A stretch of 64,000 nucleotides of DNA from Parastagonospora avenae f. sp. tritici 18332-5 (GCA_022559985.1 JAFJTR010000011.1:588401-652400); one strand, 5' to 3'; counted from the first letter of the stretch, positions 46,251 to 57,960 are shown. Notes: generated from the sequence alone by a model not told the origin. Made by a program: numbers and translations.

Positions 46251-47286
46251 ACAGATGACAATTACAGTAGTCCTTATGTAACTCTTAATGGTTCGCAAAC
46301 ATGATTACAATGATGTCGCAATATGTGTACTATGTGCTTGATGTGTTGGTTTGGTGTTGGTTTGGTGTTGGTTGTAGTCTCATGTCCTATTTCGAGTAGT
46401 TTCGGCATCGATCCATATGTAATTTTGTGACATCAAGGTTGATCATGAAATAGTTTAAAAAATCACAACCCAACAACAACACTTTAGAATAACCCCAGAC
46501 CCTAGCATCTTAATGCTCACATCGTGGATCATATATAATAGCAAGTTTAGGCAATAAAAATGCACTGATGTTTGTTGACCACAAGTTCGTGCAGACACGC
46601 ACCGCCGGACTTTGCCTGCATCAATGTATATTGGAGCCCGCACAACAGTAGAGCGATTCGCAAGACACTCCAATCGCATAAACACATTACCAAAGGCATG
46701 ATAGTCACAATAGAAGTGGCAATGTCACGATGTTATTGAAGTACCAAGACATATACTAAAACGTGGATAGACATTTGTCGCGACCTCGGGAAGCACCTCA
46801 GCCCGATGCATGACACTGAGCAATACACGTCCAAGATCACGGCCACAAAGAAGCGACATCCATCAAACTCACGCCAATTCCTCTTATAAATCTCGCATCA
46901 TAACTGCAAATACCCAGCTCTAAATCTGCGATGATAAAAGCGGGTGTCTTCCCCGCAAAGCGCTAGTGGCTGGCACCCGCATCATCCCCCGGAGCCAGAT
47001 TGGACATCCTCGGCATCGTCACCCCTTGGACCGACCCCAAGTATTTTCGATGACTGCATTAGCTTCCTGCAACCACCAGCACCCGTTCAGTGTTTTCCAC
47101 CACCTTTAGTAACACTAATTGATCAGTTGATCGACTACATTGACGGAAAGCAATTATACTGGAAAGCCATATTATCGCCTTTTTAGAAGAGAAATACCAC
47201 AGGAGCCCAGAGACACTTATAGAAGCGGGGAGCACGCAGCGCATTCAAACGCTGCATTTCAGAACAGGATTCTCTACCAAGACAAG
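46251..47286. other. Upstream region of the acyl-CoA synthetase
   Basis: This 1.0-kb space has a tandem repeat near 46343-46372 (GTTGGTTTGGT units). The frame of the synthetase stays open upstream to about 47140 but has no ATG. A second upstream exon cannot be excluded. Confidence 0.45.
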
Positions 47287-49534
47287 ATGCCTCAAGACCA
47301 CATCCAAGATCAAGTATATCAGGCATCCATATCGGACCCGGAGACGTTCTGGAGCCGCCAAGCACAAAATGTGCACTGGCACAAGAAACCATCCAAGGCT
47401 TTTCAAAGGTCAACTAAACACCTGAAGAAGAGCAATGTTTCGCATGAGCATTGGAGCTGGTTCGCGGATGGCGAGATATCAACCACATACAACTGTGTAG
47501 ATCGGCATGTGGCAAGCGGCAATGGCGAAAGTATCGCAATCTGCTGGGACAGTCCAGTAACGCAGCAAAAAGAGAAATATACATACAACCAGTTGCTCAG
47601 CGAAGTCGAAACACTCGCAGGGGTACTGCGAGAGGAGGGAGTGAAGAGGGGCGAAGTCGTGCTGATATACATGCCCATGATACCAGCAGCCTTGTTCGCA
47701 ATGCTCGCGATCGCGCGCTTGGGTGCTATACATGCGGTGGTATTTGGAGGCTTTTCTGCGGCCGCTCTGGCGCAACGAATTGACGCGAGTCGGCCAACTG
47801 CTATCATGACCGCATCATGTGGTATCGAAGGCAACAAGAAGCCCACCGGCTACAAGTCGATGATCGAGGAGGCGGTCCAGAAGAGCAGCCATAAGCCTGA
47901 CAGAACAATCATCTGGCAAAGAGAACAGCTAAGATGGGACCCAGTGCGAAAGGAGGATGGCCAACGCAACTGGCAGCGGTTGATCAAAAGCGCTAGGAAC
48001 AGAGGACTGAAAGCCGATGCGGTTCCCGTCAAGAGTGGAGACGGTCTTTACATCATCTACACATCAGGAACAACGGGCCTCCCCAAAGGAGTTGTGCGCT
48101 CTGCTGGTGGCCACGCAGTTGGTCTAAACTTTTCCATGAAGTATCTTTTCGGTATTCACGGCCCTGGAGACATTCAATTCACGGCAAGCGATATCGGATG
48201 GGTGGTCGGACACTCGTACATAGTGTATGCCCCGCTCCTGGTAGGCGCCACCACTGTGTTGTTCGAAGGCAAGCCAATCGGGACGCCTGATGCGAGCACA
48301 TTCTGGCGCATCATAGAAGAGTACAAGGTTACGACTATGTTCACTGCTCCAACCGCATTAAGAGCTATCCGCAGAGAAGATGGAGAGAACAAATTCTTCG
48401 AAAGCCGAGGTAAGCAGGGCGCGATGAAGACGCTTCGTGCCCTGTTCTTAGCAGGCGAGAGGAGTGAGCCGAGTATCGTAGAGATGTACCAAAAGCTGCT
48501 CACAAAATACTGTGCGCCTGGCGCTATGGTTGTCGACAATTGGTGGTCCTCAGAAAGTGGGTCCCCAATCTCCGGGGTGGCCCTCAGCGCGACCGCAGGG
48601 CTCAATTTCTCTTCACAGGCTAGACCCAGACCGCTCCCAATCAAGCCTGGCTGTGCAGGCAAAGCTATGCCAGGTTTTGATGTCCGCATTGTGGATGACG
48701 AAGGGAAGGAGGTGAGCCGAGGTGTTATGGGAAACATAGTGATGGGCATTCCGCTAGCTCCCACCGCATTCACGACGCTCTGGGAAGATGAAGAGCGCTT
48801 TTACAAAGGATACATGAAGAGGTTTGACGGAAAGTGGATGGATACAGGCGATGCCGGTATGATAGACCACGAGGGCTACATCTCCATCATGTCTAGGGCG
48901 GATGATGTGATCAACGTGGCTGCACACCGATTCTCTACTGGTATGTGACTTTACCAGAAAACACAACTCTCACTAAGACCTGTGCAGGTGCCATCGAACA
49001 AGCAATCACGTCGCACCCATCCATTGCTGAAGCAGCAGTGATCGGAATCCCAGTACGTACATGCACCTCAGCCGGTGTGAACTGAAAGCTGACCCCATAT
49101 AGGACGCCCTTAAAGGCCATCTTCCATTTGCATTCATCACTCTCTCAACATCTGATCACCCCGATGGCGCGATTCCAGATGACAAGGTTGCGGGCGAAGT
49201 ACAGAAGCTTGTACGCGAGCAAATCGGGGCGATTGCGTCTCTTGGCAAGTTTTGAGACAATGATGGTGTTGAAGACTTGCTAACATAAGCGACAGGCGGT
49301 ATAATCCAGGGCAAAGGCATGATTCCCAAGACCAGGAGCGGCAAGACACTGCGACGCGTACTTCGAGACTTGATTGAGAATGCAACGCACGATGACTTCG
49401 ACAGAGAAGTCAGTGTCCCAAGTACGATCGAGGACCAAGAAGCTGTCAATGTGGCGCGAGAGAAGGTGAGGGAGTATTTCAACGTCAAGGGTAAGGACCT
49501 GCACAAGGCGACGGAGGCGCGTGCGAAGCTCTAG
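47287..49534 (+). CDS. Short-chain acyl-CoA synthetase (ACSS3/propionyl-CoA ligase type)
   Basis: Activates acetate or propionate to its CoA thioester with ATP. Exons 47287-48940, 48988-49052, 49103-49244 and 49296-49534 give 699 residues. The N-terminal YQASISDPETFWSRQA is the usual start of this family. AMP-binding motifs are YTSGTTGLPKG (about residues 257-267), NWWSSESG and the DTGDAG hinge. The C-terminal GKGMIPKTRSGKTLRR contains the catalytic Lys. The third intron has a GC donor (GGCAAGT) with a normal AG acceptor, and the joint SLGGIIQGKG is family-like. The ending is not a clear PTS1. Propionate preference is inferred from the ACSS3-like NWWSSESG and length. Confidence 0.88.
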
Positions 49535-52270
49535 TCACGCAGACATGTACGTATGTTGCAATGTAATCGCGCTTAGCCGTTAAGAAACGGGGCAGTCGAT
49601 GCGTTGCTTATAAATCTATCGGCAGCTCGGCTGCTAGATAATGTCAAGTTGACTGTCGGCAAAACACATGACTGAAGGTATGCCAAGCCGATGTTCAACC
49701 AAACTCGGTGGGAGGAGGGCGTATTGGCCTAAAGTACCGGCTGAATGACTTGAGTGCGGTGAACGGTGTCAGACGCAACGGCCCGCGCTCCACTCCTCGA
49801 TGACCGGAGGTTCGTCGTCTAGTGCTGCGTCGTGTGATGGGCATCGCAAATCAGGTTCGTCCGCGGTGGAACGTATTTTCCACCAAGATATGCAGCCGTG
49901 GTTGTGTGAAGCGGGCACGTGCCCAAACATTGCTGCGGCCAGGGCCAGGCGAAGAAGCCCTTCCCTGGCGGCGTGGGGAAGTTGGAGCTGCGCAAACCTG
50001 GACCGCTCGCTACTCCAGCCAGCACATTGAGACGCAACGGTAGCCCATGTTGTGCTCGTGCATCTTGTGCGAGGCGAGCTGGTCAGGGATTGACACGCAC
50101 TTGATCCTACAGGCAGGATGGCAGCCAATGAAGGCGGCGAGACAGTGGGTGATGAGGCGTCTGACATGAAATGAGCAGCCGACGGCAGAGGTCAATGCCA
50201 CACAAAAGCAGCGGAAAGGTCGTCCGTTGGTTGACTGCTGCCGTCGGGTCGGAATGAAGGGATCAGTATCAATGCCAAGCATCCGAGGGATCCATGGAGG
50301 GCTGGTGTCGCGCGGAACACGTCCAGGATCCCCCGAAGCACGACCCAAGCGCGACAGGACGTGAAACTTTGGGGCACATGGAGCGGTCGACTGCGGACTG
50401 CGTCGTGTGCAACGAGTGCCGGGCGTGCAATTCAAGTCGACGCCAAGCGTGTTTTGCAGTGAGCTGTCAAAGGGCCGACAGCGACGCATTTGAAATGACC
50501 TGCAGCTGTGACTTGTCGACACCAGGATGCAGGCACCTGGACCGCGCTATGGAGCTTTTGGGAGACGGCTAGCTCGAGGGGGTAAAACCAGCAGTGCTGG
50601 ACGAAGAGCCGGCGTGCAGCTACTGCAAGAAACCGCATCCCCTCCAGGCGTGTCGAATCAGAGCAGGGGCTGCGGGCGCTCTGTGAGAGCAGAGACGACC
50701 GCGGTCGTGGTGGTGGGTAGTGGAGTCGGTGGTGGATGCAGACTAGAGGAACGACTTGTCGCTGCTGGCAGTGTGCCGTGGAGGCCATGAAACTATACTA
50801 GACGGATGGACGACTATTCGGCCATGACGGCGAGAGCGGTGCGCCCAGATGTAAACATGGACACTGTAGGGCTATCATGTGCTGCCGCCCGTCGCCAGTC
50901 TTGGTCGCGGAGCCAGCCGCTTGCGTCGAGCCCACTGCTGCTACATGGGCTGCTTGTTCGGCGCTGGTCCCCAGGCGACGTCGCACGGCGGGCAGAGACA
51001 TGGACAGAGTTGTCAAGCACAGCGTGTTCTGCTACGGCCGGGCGTACAGACATAGATAGATATATACACACATACATACGTGTGTGCACGGCAATACAGC
51101 GCGGATGCAGCGAGGGCGGGCACGGCTGGGCGGTCTGGGTGGTGTGGGCACTGGGCTACTGCTGCTCGTAGGCCCAGACAAGACTAGGTAAGCTGGCGAG
51201 GTTTTGGCTGTGTGCCCGCAGCCCGCAGCCCCAGCGCAGCCCCAGCGCAGCCCCAGCGAGCGAGTCGTCCAAGGTCCAAGGTCCAAGGTCCAGTCGACGG
51301 TCCAACGAAGCCAGCCCGTAAAACCCCCGGGCCACCCAGGCGGATTTATCGCACCTTCCAAGGTTTCTTTTGACCTCCCTCATCCACCACCGACCACCGC
51401 CGCTATCGTGCCCTTCCACGCCCGCAGCCTCGCCATCCCACGTCGCCCGCGTCCATGCGCCCGCGTCCTGATAGACGTTGTCGATTCGGTAGGTAGACCG
51501 CACACGGAAGCTTGATAGCGCTGCTGCCCTGCACCCTGCACCCACGCCTGCATCTGCACTGCTGCTGCACAGTCCTCGTCTTTCACGTGGGGACACGAGC
51601 CCGACCACCGCCCACTCACTGCTGCTGCGCTGCCCTCTGGACCGACCTTCACCCTAACCGCTTCTCTGCCTGCCTGCCTGCCTGTCCTGTCCTGTTTTGT
51701 GCAGTCTCCTCCTAGCTGCGCTGTTCTGTTCTCCCATCGCTCGCCTGCTGCAGCCTCGCAGCTCTCATCTCGTCTCGCTTCGCTTCGCCGCCTCGCCCTT
51801 GCCCCGTCCGCCGCTCGCTCGCTTGCTTCAGCCGTTGCACTGCACTGCACTGCACTGACCAGCCGACTTGGACCGCCTCGACGTCCGTTGTGCAACGCTG
51901 AGCTCTGCGCCGCTCCATCGATTCTGAACCGCCTGCAGCTGTCCGCAACACGCGCTCCTGTGTCGCCGTGCCAGTTGGGACAGACACGTTGGGCCCACGA
52001 CACCCAACCCTCCTCTTTACGGCAACGCCGCCCCCCTTGGTCCCGGCCCTCTGGAGCCCACCCTGCTTTCATCCTACCCCGAGCCTCCTGGTCACCTGCG
52101 AGCGAGTCCGCACACGAGACGACTTCTGCGACGACGTGGCGACGGCCTTGCACAACCCTCTCCGACGGCCCTGACGCCCTTGAGCTGCATAACAGTCTCC
52201 CGTCCCTCGGTCCGCTCCGCTCTCTGCACCCTCTCCCCCTCTGTACAGCTTCTGCAGCCAGCTCGATATC
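49535..52270. other. Long upstream region of the Ras gene
   Basis: This 2.7-kb space contains no recognisable gene. Many open frames on both strands overlap each other and are of low complexity, and none matches a family. The part from about 51500 is strongly pyrimidine-rich on the plus strand, as expected for a long leader of the Ras transcript. It contains CTGC and CACTG tandem repeats (51667-51695, 51838-51857). Confidence 0.6.
51218..51294 (+). repeat. GC-rich tandem repeats upstream of Ras
   Basis: An imperfect repeat of the unit GCAGCCCCAGC is followed by four copies of AAGGTCC (51268-51292). Such short tandem repeats are unstable in length and lie about 1 kb upstream of the Ras start. 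Confidence 0.8.
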
Positions 52271-53067
52271 ATGGCGGGAAAAATGACGCTGTACAAGCTG
52301 GTGGTGCTCGGCGACGGCGGTGTGGGCAAAACAGCCCTAACCATCCAGGTACGCTCAGTCCTTTTTTCTCCCCCCTTCCTGCTTCCTGCCACATTGCTCA
52401 CCCCCGACAGCTGTGCCTGAACCACTTCGTCGAGACATATGATCCCACCATTGAGGACTCGTACCGCAAGCAGGTGCAGATCGACAGCCAGTCGTGCATG
52501 CTCGAAGTCCTTGACACGGCCGGTCAAGAGGAATACATTGCCTTGCGAGACCAATGGATCCGTGATGGCGAGGGCTTCGTGCTCGTCTACAGCATCTCTT
52601 CCCGCTCATCGTTTGCCCGCATACAGCGTTTCCACAGCCAGATTCAGCGCGTCAAGGAGACGGCCATGGGTGGATCCCCCACATATCCCGGCTCGCCCAT
52701 GAGCGCGACAATGCCCATGTTTGGCTCCGCGCCCGTGATGCTCGTCGGCAACAAATGTGACCGCGTCACCGAGCGCGAAGTATCAACACAGGAGGGTCAG
52801 GCACTTGCCAAGGACCTGGGCTGCGACTTTGTCGAAGCATCCGCAAAGAACTGCGTCAATGTCGAGAAGGCCTTCTTCGACGTCGTGAGACAACTACGGC
52901 GACAACGCAACCAAGGTGGCCGCGTGCAGCCCGAACCACGAGACCGACGCACACGCACTGGTCTCAACAAGGAGGACCGTCTGCGGGCAAACGACGGACA
53001 CCGTGGAAGAGGCGGACACAACAGCGGCAGACGGCAGAAGGACAAGCCCAAGTGTGTCATACTTTAG
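52271..53067 (+). CDS. rasB: Ras-type GTPase (Ras2/RasB class)
   Basis: Membrane GTPase acting in hyphal growth and signalling. Exons 52271-52348 and 52411-53067 give 244 residues. G1 is GDGGVGKT (about 14-21), the effector is YDPTIEDSY, G3 is DTAGQEEY, G4 is NKCD and G5 is EASAKN. An insertion (roughly MGGSPTYPGSPMSATMPMFG) before NKCD is characteristic of the filamentous fungal Ras2/RasB group and separates it from Ras1. The tail is basic and ends CVIL, a CAAX box whose Leu suggests geranylgeranylation. The Gly and Gln positions that activate mutants are wild type. Confidence 0.93.
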
Positions 53068-54194
53068 GAAACGACAGCAGCATTCTTCTAGCCATCACAT
53101 ATTTGGATTATAGCACTTGACGAGCCACGATCCCGGCGGTTTCACTGATAGAAAGCACTCTGCACTGGCGTCGGCATAGGAGCGGCGTTTCCCATTGCAC
53201 GCATCAATGGTCTCCACTTGGTTGGCATGAGACCCCGGGCGTTCTGGAGCACTTTCAACATCTTTCGATGGCTTGCCCATCACAAGCAAAAATCGTGCAC
53301 CTACACAAGGTTGCACCACATTGCACGGCTGAACAAGGAAAAACCATGGTCAAAGGCAGCATTTGGCTGCCGTATAGTCGGCGAACTGAAGAGACCCCCG
53401 ACAGAAGCATCTCTGGACGAGTTGAAAAGGAAAGAAAAAGTCATGGGTTAGGATGGTCTGTACTTTTGTCCCGAGATACCTTTTTGAATTCAGTCATTTT
53501 TTGGTGTCACCGCACACGCAAATGTCCACGTTTCGATGCAAATCACATGTCGTTTTGGGTGTCTGTGATAATCTTGCAGGCTTTCCTTGCAGACCCCGGT
53601 GCGCTGGTACCACCCGAGGAAGCACTTCCCCACATAGCAACCGTGCCGAGTCCGACACAGAGGTTAGTGGAACCTCCGGCTTCCACGCGAGCTGTGGAGC
53701 AACGGAATTTCTGTTGTGGCATGTGGCAGATCGCTTCGCCTTCTTAATCATTGAGCCTTGATGAACGTGACTCGGCACACAATCTATTGGTGTCTAACGC
53801 CGGAAACCTATCGTGTTACTAAGAAGCTCTTAATACGACACCATGATTATCGGTAGCCCGGGCTTTTGCTGATAGAAAATATACCTTCTGTGTTACTCTA
53901 GCTGACGCGCGAAGGCGTATGCGTACTAGTCCCGTATGAGTCGAAGTGAGACAGTGGGCCTTCAAAGGTATACTAATATTTGGACCTCCGCGACTGTCGC
54001 ACTGCATTACAGCCTTCACAAACGCCCTAAACAACTCACACAAAAAAGCGGCTTCCCTGTGTGTTGTTCCGCCACAATTACCTTGCTGCCTTGCCATTTC
54101 TAAATCGAACAATCATTCTCCTACCTATTGTTCGACAATCGGCAGGCAATCGTCATCAACAGGCGAAGACAGTGCAGCGCACTCTACCGAAATC
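53068..54194. other. Intergenic, Ras downstream and acyltransferase upstream
   Basis: This 1.1-kb space holds the Ras 3' end and the acyltransferase promoter. A 159-residue frame (53268-53747) shows no family feature and is judged spurious. Confidence 0.5.
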
Positions 54195-55661
54195 ATGCCT
54201 CTCGACATGGAGCTAGACCTAATTGGCACGCAGCCAGCACTCTTCGGCTTGTATACGCAGCTTGCTTTCGTTTTCCACGTGCCACAAACAATGCTCCACA
54301 CCACTTTTGTGTCTAGTATGCTTTCAGGACTGGACCGCCTTGGGGAGGCTTTTCCGTGGACTGCAGGGCAGGTCGTCAAGACGAGCTCTCGGCTCGACAA
54401 CACGCCAAGCCACAGGATACAACCTTTCGAATCGGCTCCGAAGTTGACAGTCAAGGACTATAGGAATGACACACAACTGCCTACTTTCGCACAAATGGAA
54501 GAGGCCGGTTATCCCATGTCGATGCTGGACGAGTCTGTGTGGGCGCCATGTCCGACTATAGCATCATCAGCCTTTGATCCTTCGAAATCTTCTGGCATGG
54601 GCGATAACCCCGCGCCTGTAATGTTGGTACAACTCAGCATCATCAGAGATGGACTAGTGCTCTGTATCAATATGCAGCACAACGTTTGTGACATGATGGG
54701 CCAAGCTGCAGTCATGGGCTGGTTGTCGAAGGCTTGTCGCCAGGAGGAGTTCACGCAAGAAGAGCTGGACATTGGCAATGCAGATCGGAGGACAACCATA
54801 CCTCCGCTGAGCCAGGAGATTCTCGATGTGCAAGATGATCTCAAGCACCAATTGCTTCCCATCGAACAGAGGCCTGGCGGCATAGCGGCGCCGATGCCAA
54901 CCGAACTCGAAGAAGGCGCTCCGACACCTGCACCACCGCAATGCTCATGGACGTATTTCAAGTTCAGCTCTGCATCTCTGCAGGAGCTCAAGTCCATTGC
55001 TAATGCCGGGCTTCCAGAAGGCTTCGCTTCGTTTGTCTCCACTGACGACGCCCTGTCGGCCTTCATATTCAAATCACTTCTGCGCGCGAGATCGCACCGA
55101 CTGCCCAGCGAGACTCTTGTAACTTTGGCACGCGCAGTAGACGCAAGACGATATCTGAATGTTCGCGCAGACTACCCAGGTATCATGCAGAATATGACAT
55201 ACACAAGCTACCTCCTGTCAGAACTCATGGCTCTTCCTCTAGGACATATTGCGGCTGCTTTACGCGACGAGGTCAACCCCGAGACTTCAAGCGTCGCTAG
55301 GCGGACGCAATCACTCATCGCATTCCTATCGCAAGACTCAGAAAACGCTTCCAAGGTCAGCTTCACGGCAAAACAAGACTCCGGCGCGGATCTCGCGTTG
55401 AGTTCCTGGTCCAAGGTGCCAGCGTACCACTGGGATTTCGGCTTTAGTCTTGGACCGGCTGCAGCTGTTCGACGACCTAGGTTCGTGCCGGTCGAATCTT
55501 TGATCTATCTTATGCCCAAGGATCCGAACGAGTCTGTTGCAGTAGCTGTGTGTTTACGACAGCAGGATATAGATTGCTTAGAGAGAGATAACGAGTGGAA
55601 TCGAACTACTACCTGTGACGGATCCAGGATTCGAACTAGCTTCTCACCTAATCGGGGCTAG
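54195..55661 (+). CDS. BAHD/Tri101-type acyltransferase, chimeric C-terminus
   Basis: Acyl-CoA-dependent acyltransferase of the family that includes trichothecene 3-O-acetyltransferase and plant BAHD enzymes. One exon encodes 488 residues. The catalytic HXXXD motif is HNVCD (residues about 164-168), and the second motif is DFGFS in place of DFGWG. The N-terminus FPWTAGQV and the C-terminal DPNESVAVAVCLRQQDIDCL are family-like. The last 20 residues after about DNEW are encoded by a tRNA-like repeat and replace the normal end, so the stop is probably supplied by an insertion. The acceptor is unknown; secondary-metabolite acylation is an inference. The start was taken at MPLDMELDLIG because the upstream frame is not conserved. 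Confidence 0.85.
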   Translation: MPLDMELDLIGTQPALFGLYTQLAFVFHVPQTMLHTTFVSSMLSGLDRLGEAFPWTAGQVVKTSSRLDNTPSHRIQPFESAPKLTVKDYRNDTQLPTFAQMEEAGYPMSMLDESVWAPCPTIASSAFDPSKSSGMGDNPAPVMLVQLSIIRDGLVLCINMQHNVCDMMGQAAVMGWLSKACRQEEFTQEELDIGNADRRTTIPPLSQEILDVQDDLKHQLLPIEQRPGGIAAPMPTELEEGAPTPAPPQCSWTYFKFSSASLQELKSIANAGLPEGFASFVSTDDALSAFIFKSLLRARSHRLPSETLVTLARAVDARRYLNVRADYPGIMQNMTYTSYLLSELMALPLGHIAAALRDEVNPETSSVARRTQSLIAFLSQDSENASKVSFTAKQDSGADLALSSWSKVPAYHWDFGFSLGPAAAVRRPRFVPVESLIYLMPKDPNESVAVAVCLRQQDIDCLERDNEWNRTTTCDGSRIRTSFSPNRG

Positions 55662-55690
55662 CGCCTCAACTATATCTTATCTACGAGTTC
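55596..55690 (-). repeat. tRNA-like/SINE-like sequence at the acyltransferase 3' end
   Basis: On the minus strand this stretch contains AGTTCGAATCC, close to the B-box consensus of RNA polymerase III promoters, followed by a CCGTCAC-type acceptor end. A second B-box-like AGTTCGATTCC lies at its low-coordinate end. The CTAG-loop-CTGG arm can pair as a T-arm. The 5' half of a tRNA is not convincing, so it is more likely a SINE or tRNA relic than a working gene. Confidence 0.35.
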
Positions 55691-55788
55691 GTCTCTAGTA
55701 TTAGATCTCTACGCTGTATTTCACTACGTAGAGGCAATTAAGCAATTCAACTCAACCAGTGTGACCGTGTACATGCCTTTACACTACC

Positions 55789-56109
55789 TGTCACGAGAGG
55801 CAACGAGCAGGAACGTGAGAGCTTGCCGGGAAGCTTGATTAGTATACTAAGTGCAGGTCTTAGGTGTAATACAAGACGTTGTGTGCAGAATAGAGCAAGG
55901 TACAGAGGCAGAAAGGAATATAAACAGGGGAAGGCTCGAGCGCGGACGCTAAGCCTACGCGGAGATAGTCAGGAGGCGCACCGGGGGTTCTGCAGTTGCC
56001 AACGATCAGAGCCTTTTGCGGAGCAGTACTGTAGAGTACAGTAGCTACCTGTGTAGTGTGGTACTGTCGAGTATAGTAGTCTGGGGTGTCAGGGTACGTT
56101 ACTGTGACA
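55789..56109 (-). repeat. LTR, low-coordinate (3' LTR)
   Basis: This 321-bp repeat begins TGTCAC and ends GTGACA. It is similar along its whole length to 63518-63848, with mainly transition differences. It follows the purine-rich tract in minus orientation, so it is the 3' LTR. Confidence 0.93.
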
Positions 56110-56135
56110 GTACTCCCCTCCTACACTCGAGCTCC
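56110..56135 (-). other. Polypurine tract
   Basis: On the minus strand GTAGGAGGGGAGTAC directly precedes the LTR. This is the expected plus-strand primer site and fixes the orientation of the element. Confidence 0.7.
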
Positions 56136-56359
56136 TGCAAGCGTCGTTGCACTTATATTTATTGCAGTTCGTACTACAATCTTAGAAGGTTCTATTATAT
56201 CTAGGAACTTCGTATAGAACTTAGTAATAGCTATAATATTCTTTAAGTCTATAGCTAGTTCTTACGTTGTCTTATTGTATCCTTGCTAGATAATAAGGTA
56301 TTTATATTATTTGCGTTGCTTTTTATAGCAGAGTTCCTTAACGCTCTTAATAGTGTATT

Positions 56360-56590
56360 TGTCGGATCGTGAGTATCGGTAAGTGCGTCAGCTGCTCAAC
56401 GATGCTCAAACAGCCGACTCGATCCTATTTCGGCTCTACTCGTCTCAGATCAGATACACCTCTGTAGCACCCTCACGTAGTAATATGAATGAAGTCAACA
56501 CCAATCGTACAGAATGCATTCATAGTTATCGTTATTTCCTTTCACTAGTGAGCCTCCCAACAGTATTCTTCTTTACTGCTAATAGTGACA
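56360..56590 (+). repeat. Short interspersed repeat, copy A
   Basis: This GC-richer stretch starts TGTCGGATCGTGAGTATCGG and ends GTGACA, inside AT-rich retroelement sequence. Its start, the CTCGATCC core, a TGTAGCACCC segment and a TTCATAG...CACTAG end recur in inverted orientation near 60767-60910. It may be a solo LTR of another element or a SINE/MITE. No target duplication was found. Confidence 0.6.
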
Positions 56591-56599
56591 GGAGCTAGA

Positions 56600-57960
56600 G
56601 CAGAGACATATTAGCCGGGTAGGTAGTCTGATTCTTCTGCTGCTAGGCAGAGGAGTAATATATAGAAAGTCGGATATATCTTTATAGATAGGGGCAGTTC
56701 TAGCCTATACGCGTGTAAAGAGACCTTCTTAATAATCTTATAGGGCCTAAGGTTCTTCTAGTTAAGTTTCTTTAAGGCTTATTACGTTCGTATATTGCGC
56801 GTGTTAAGCTAGACTTCATTACCTACATTATACGCTAGTGCTAGCAAGCGCTTACAGTTTACATATTCCTGTTAGAGAGCCTGTGCCTAAAACATTCCTT
56901 CCTAAATATATTTAGTAACTTCTTAGAGCTTATTAATAAGTTAATTAGCCTCTTTAGCTTATAAAGCTTAGAATAGAGGTCTTCTTATTTTTATAGGGGG
57001 CTTAAAGCCTATGCGTAGGTTCTAGCTAAAGCAGGCTATTATTAGAGATACTCTAGTAGATTCTAAGACTATATTATTAGCTTCGAACTGTGCAAGTAAC
57101 AGCTAGCGTACCTAGTTATCCTGCTAGTAGTTCGTATAGGCGCGGAGGATCTGTTCTATCGCAGCATTTGCGTTCTTAGTTTGTCTGTTAGTATTAGGGT
57201 AGGAACTCATAGAGATATAGGGGTTAATACTAAGCTGTTTACGCAGCTTATCATAGAAGGCAGAGACAAATTATCTGCCTCTATTAGAGACGATAGGATT
57301 AGAGAGACTATAGTTGCACTAAATATAGCGTAAGAACATATTAGCTACTTAGCAGCTTCTATTTCTTTACGAGGGATTATATACTAAAACTTACTTAATT
57401 AGTTAATTACTACTATAATATTAGTATGTCCTCTAGATTTAGGTAGGTTAACAACGAAGTTAACAGAAATGTCTTGCTACCTGCGTTCTAGTATAGGCAG
57501 GGGCTTCAGGCGGCTGTGATACTTCTTGCAAGAAGCCTTTGCACAGCAATAGGTATAACAGCATAAGATGTATTAATGTATTGTGTTAAACATGCGCAGC
57601 TAGTAGTACTCTCGCTGTATAAATTCTAGTGTTTTCCTGCGGCCAGGATGGCCACCTGACAGGGCGTTATGTGCGGCATAGAGGATCTTTATCTTAAGTT
57701 CGTCGTTGTCTAGTAGAACAAGTCTACTATAGTAGTAAAGGCGTTTATTATGCTCTTTGCATTTGCTAAGATTAATAATTTTTAATTATTATGCACTATT
57801 GCGTAATAGCTATACTACCTCTTAGATAAACAGGTCTTTAGCATACTCTTTTTTAATAATTTAGTTAATTAAGCAACTTATTTCTGTAAGGCAGATTATT
57901 ATAGGTTTCTTAAACAGTTCTAGGCGTAATAGCGTTTATTTGCGTGCTAACCTAGCAGCG
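56600..57960 (-). pseudogene. Gypsy integrase remnant
   Basis: Reading the minus strand gives the zinc-binding segment NALSGGHPGRRKTLEFIQREYY, then CCYTYCCAKASCKKYH and KPLPILERR-QDISVNFVVNLPKSRG, typical of a Ty3/gypsy integrase. Further on comes the C-terminal NVGNEVWLNTRNIRT segment. Stops interrupt at expected Gln/Trp/Arg positions. Borders are approximate. Confidence 0.85.

Noticed and set aside
51380..52153. 257-residue minus-strand open frame upstream of Ras
   Set aside because: It arises from GC-rich, low-complexity DNA and overlaps a 195-residue frame on the plus strand; neither resembles a protein family.
53268..53747. 159-residue frame downstream of Ras
   Set aside because: No recognisable domain; probably Ras 3' untranslated sequence.
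54195..55661. Secondary-metabolite gene cluster
   Set aside because: Only the acyltransferase is present; no synthase, P450 or transporter lies near it in the window.
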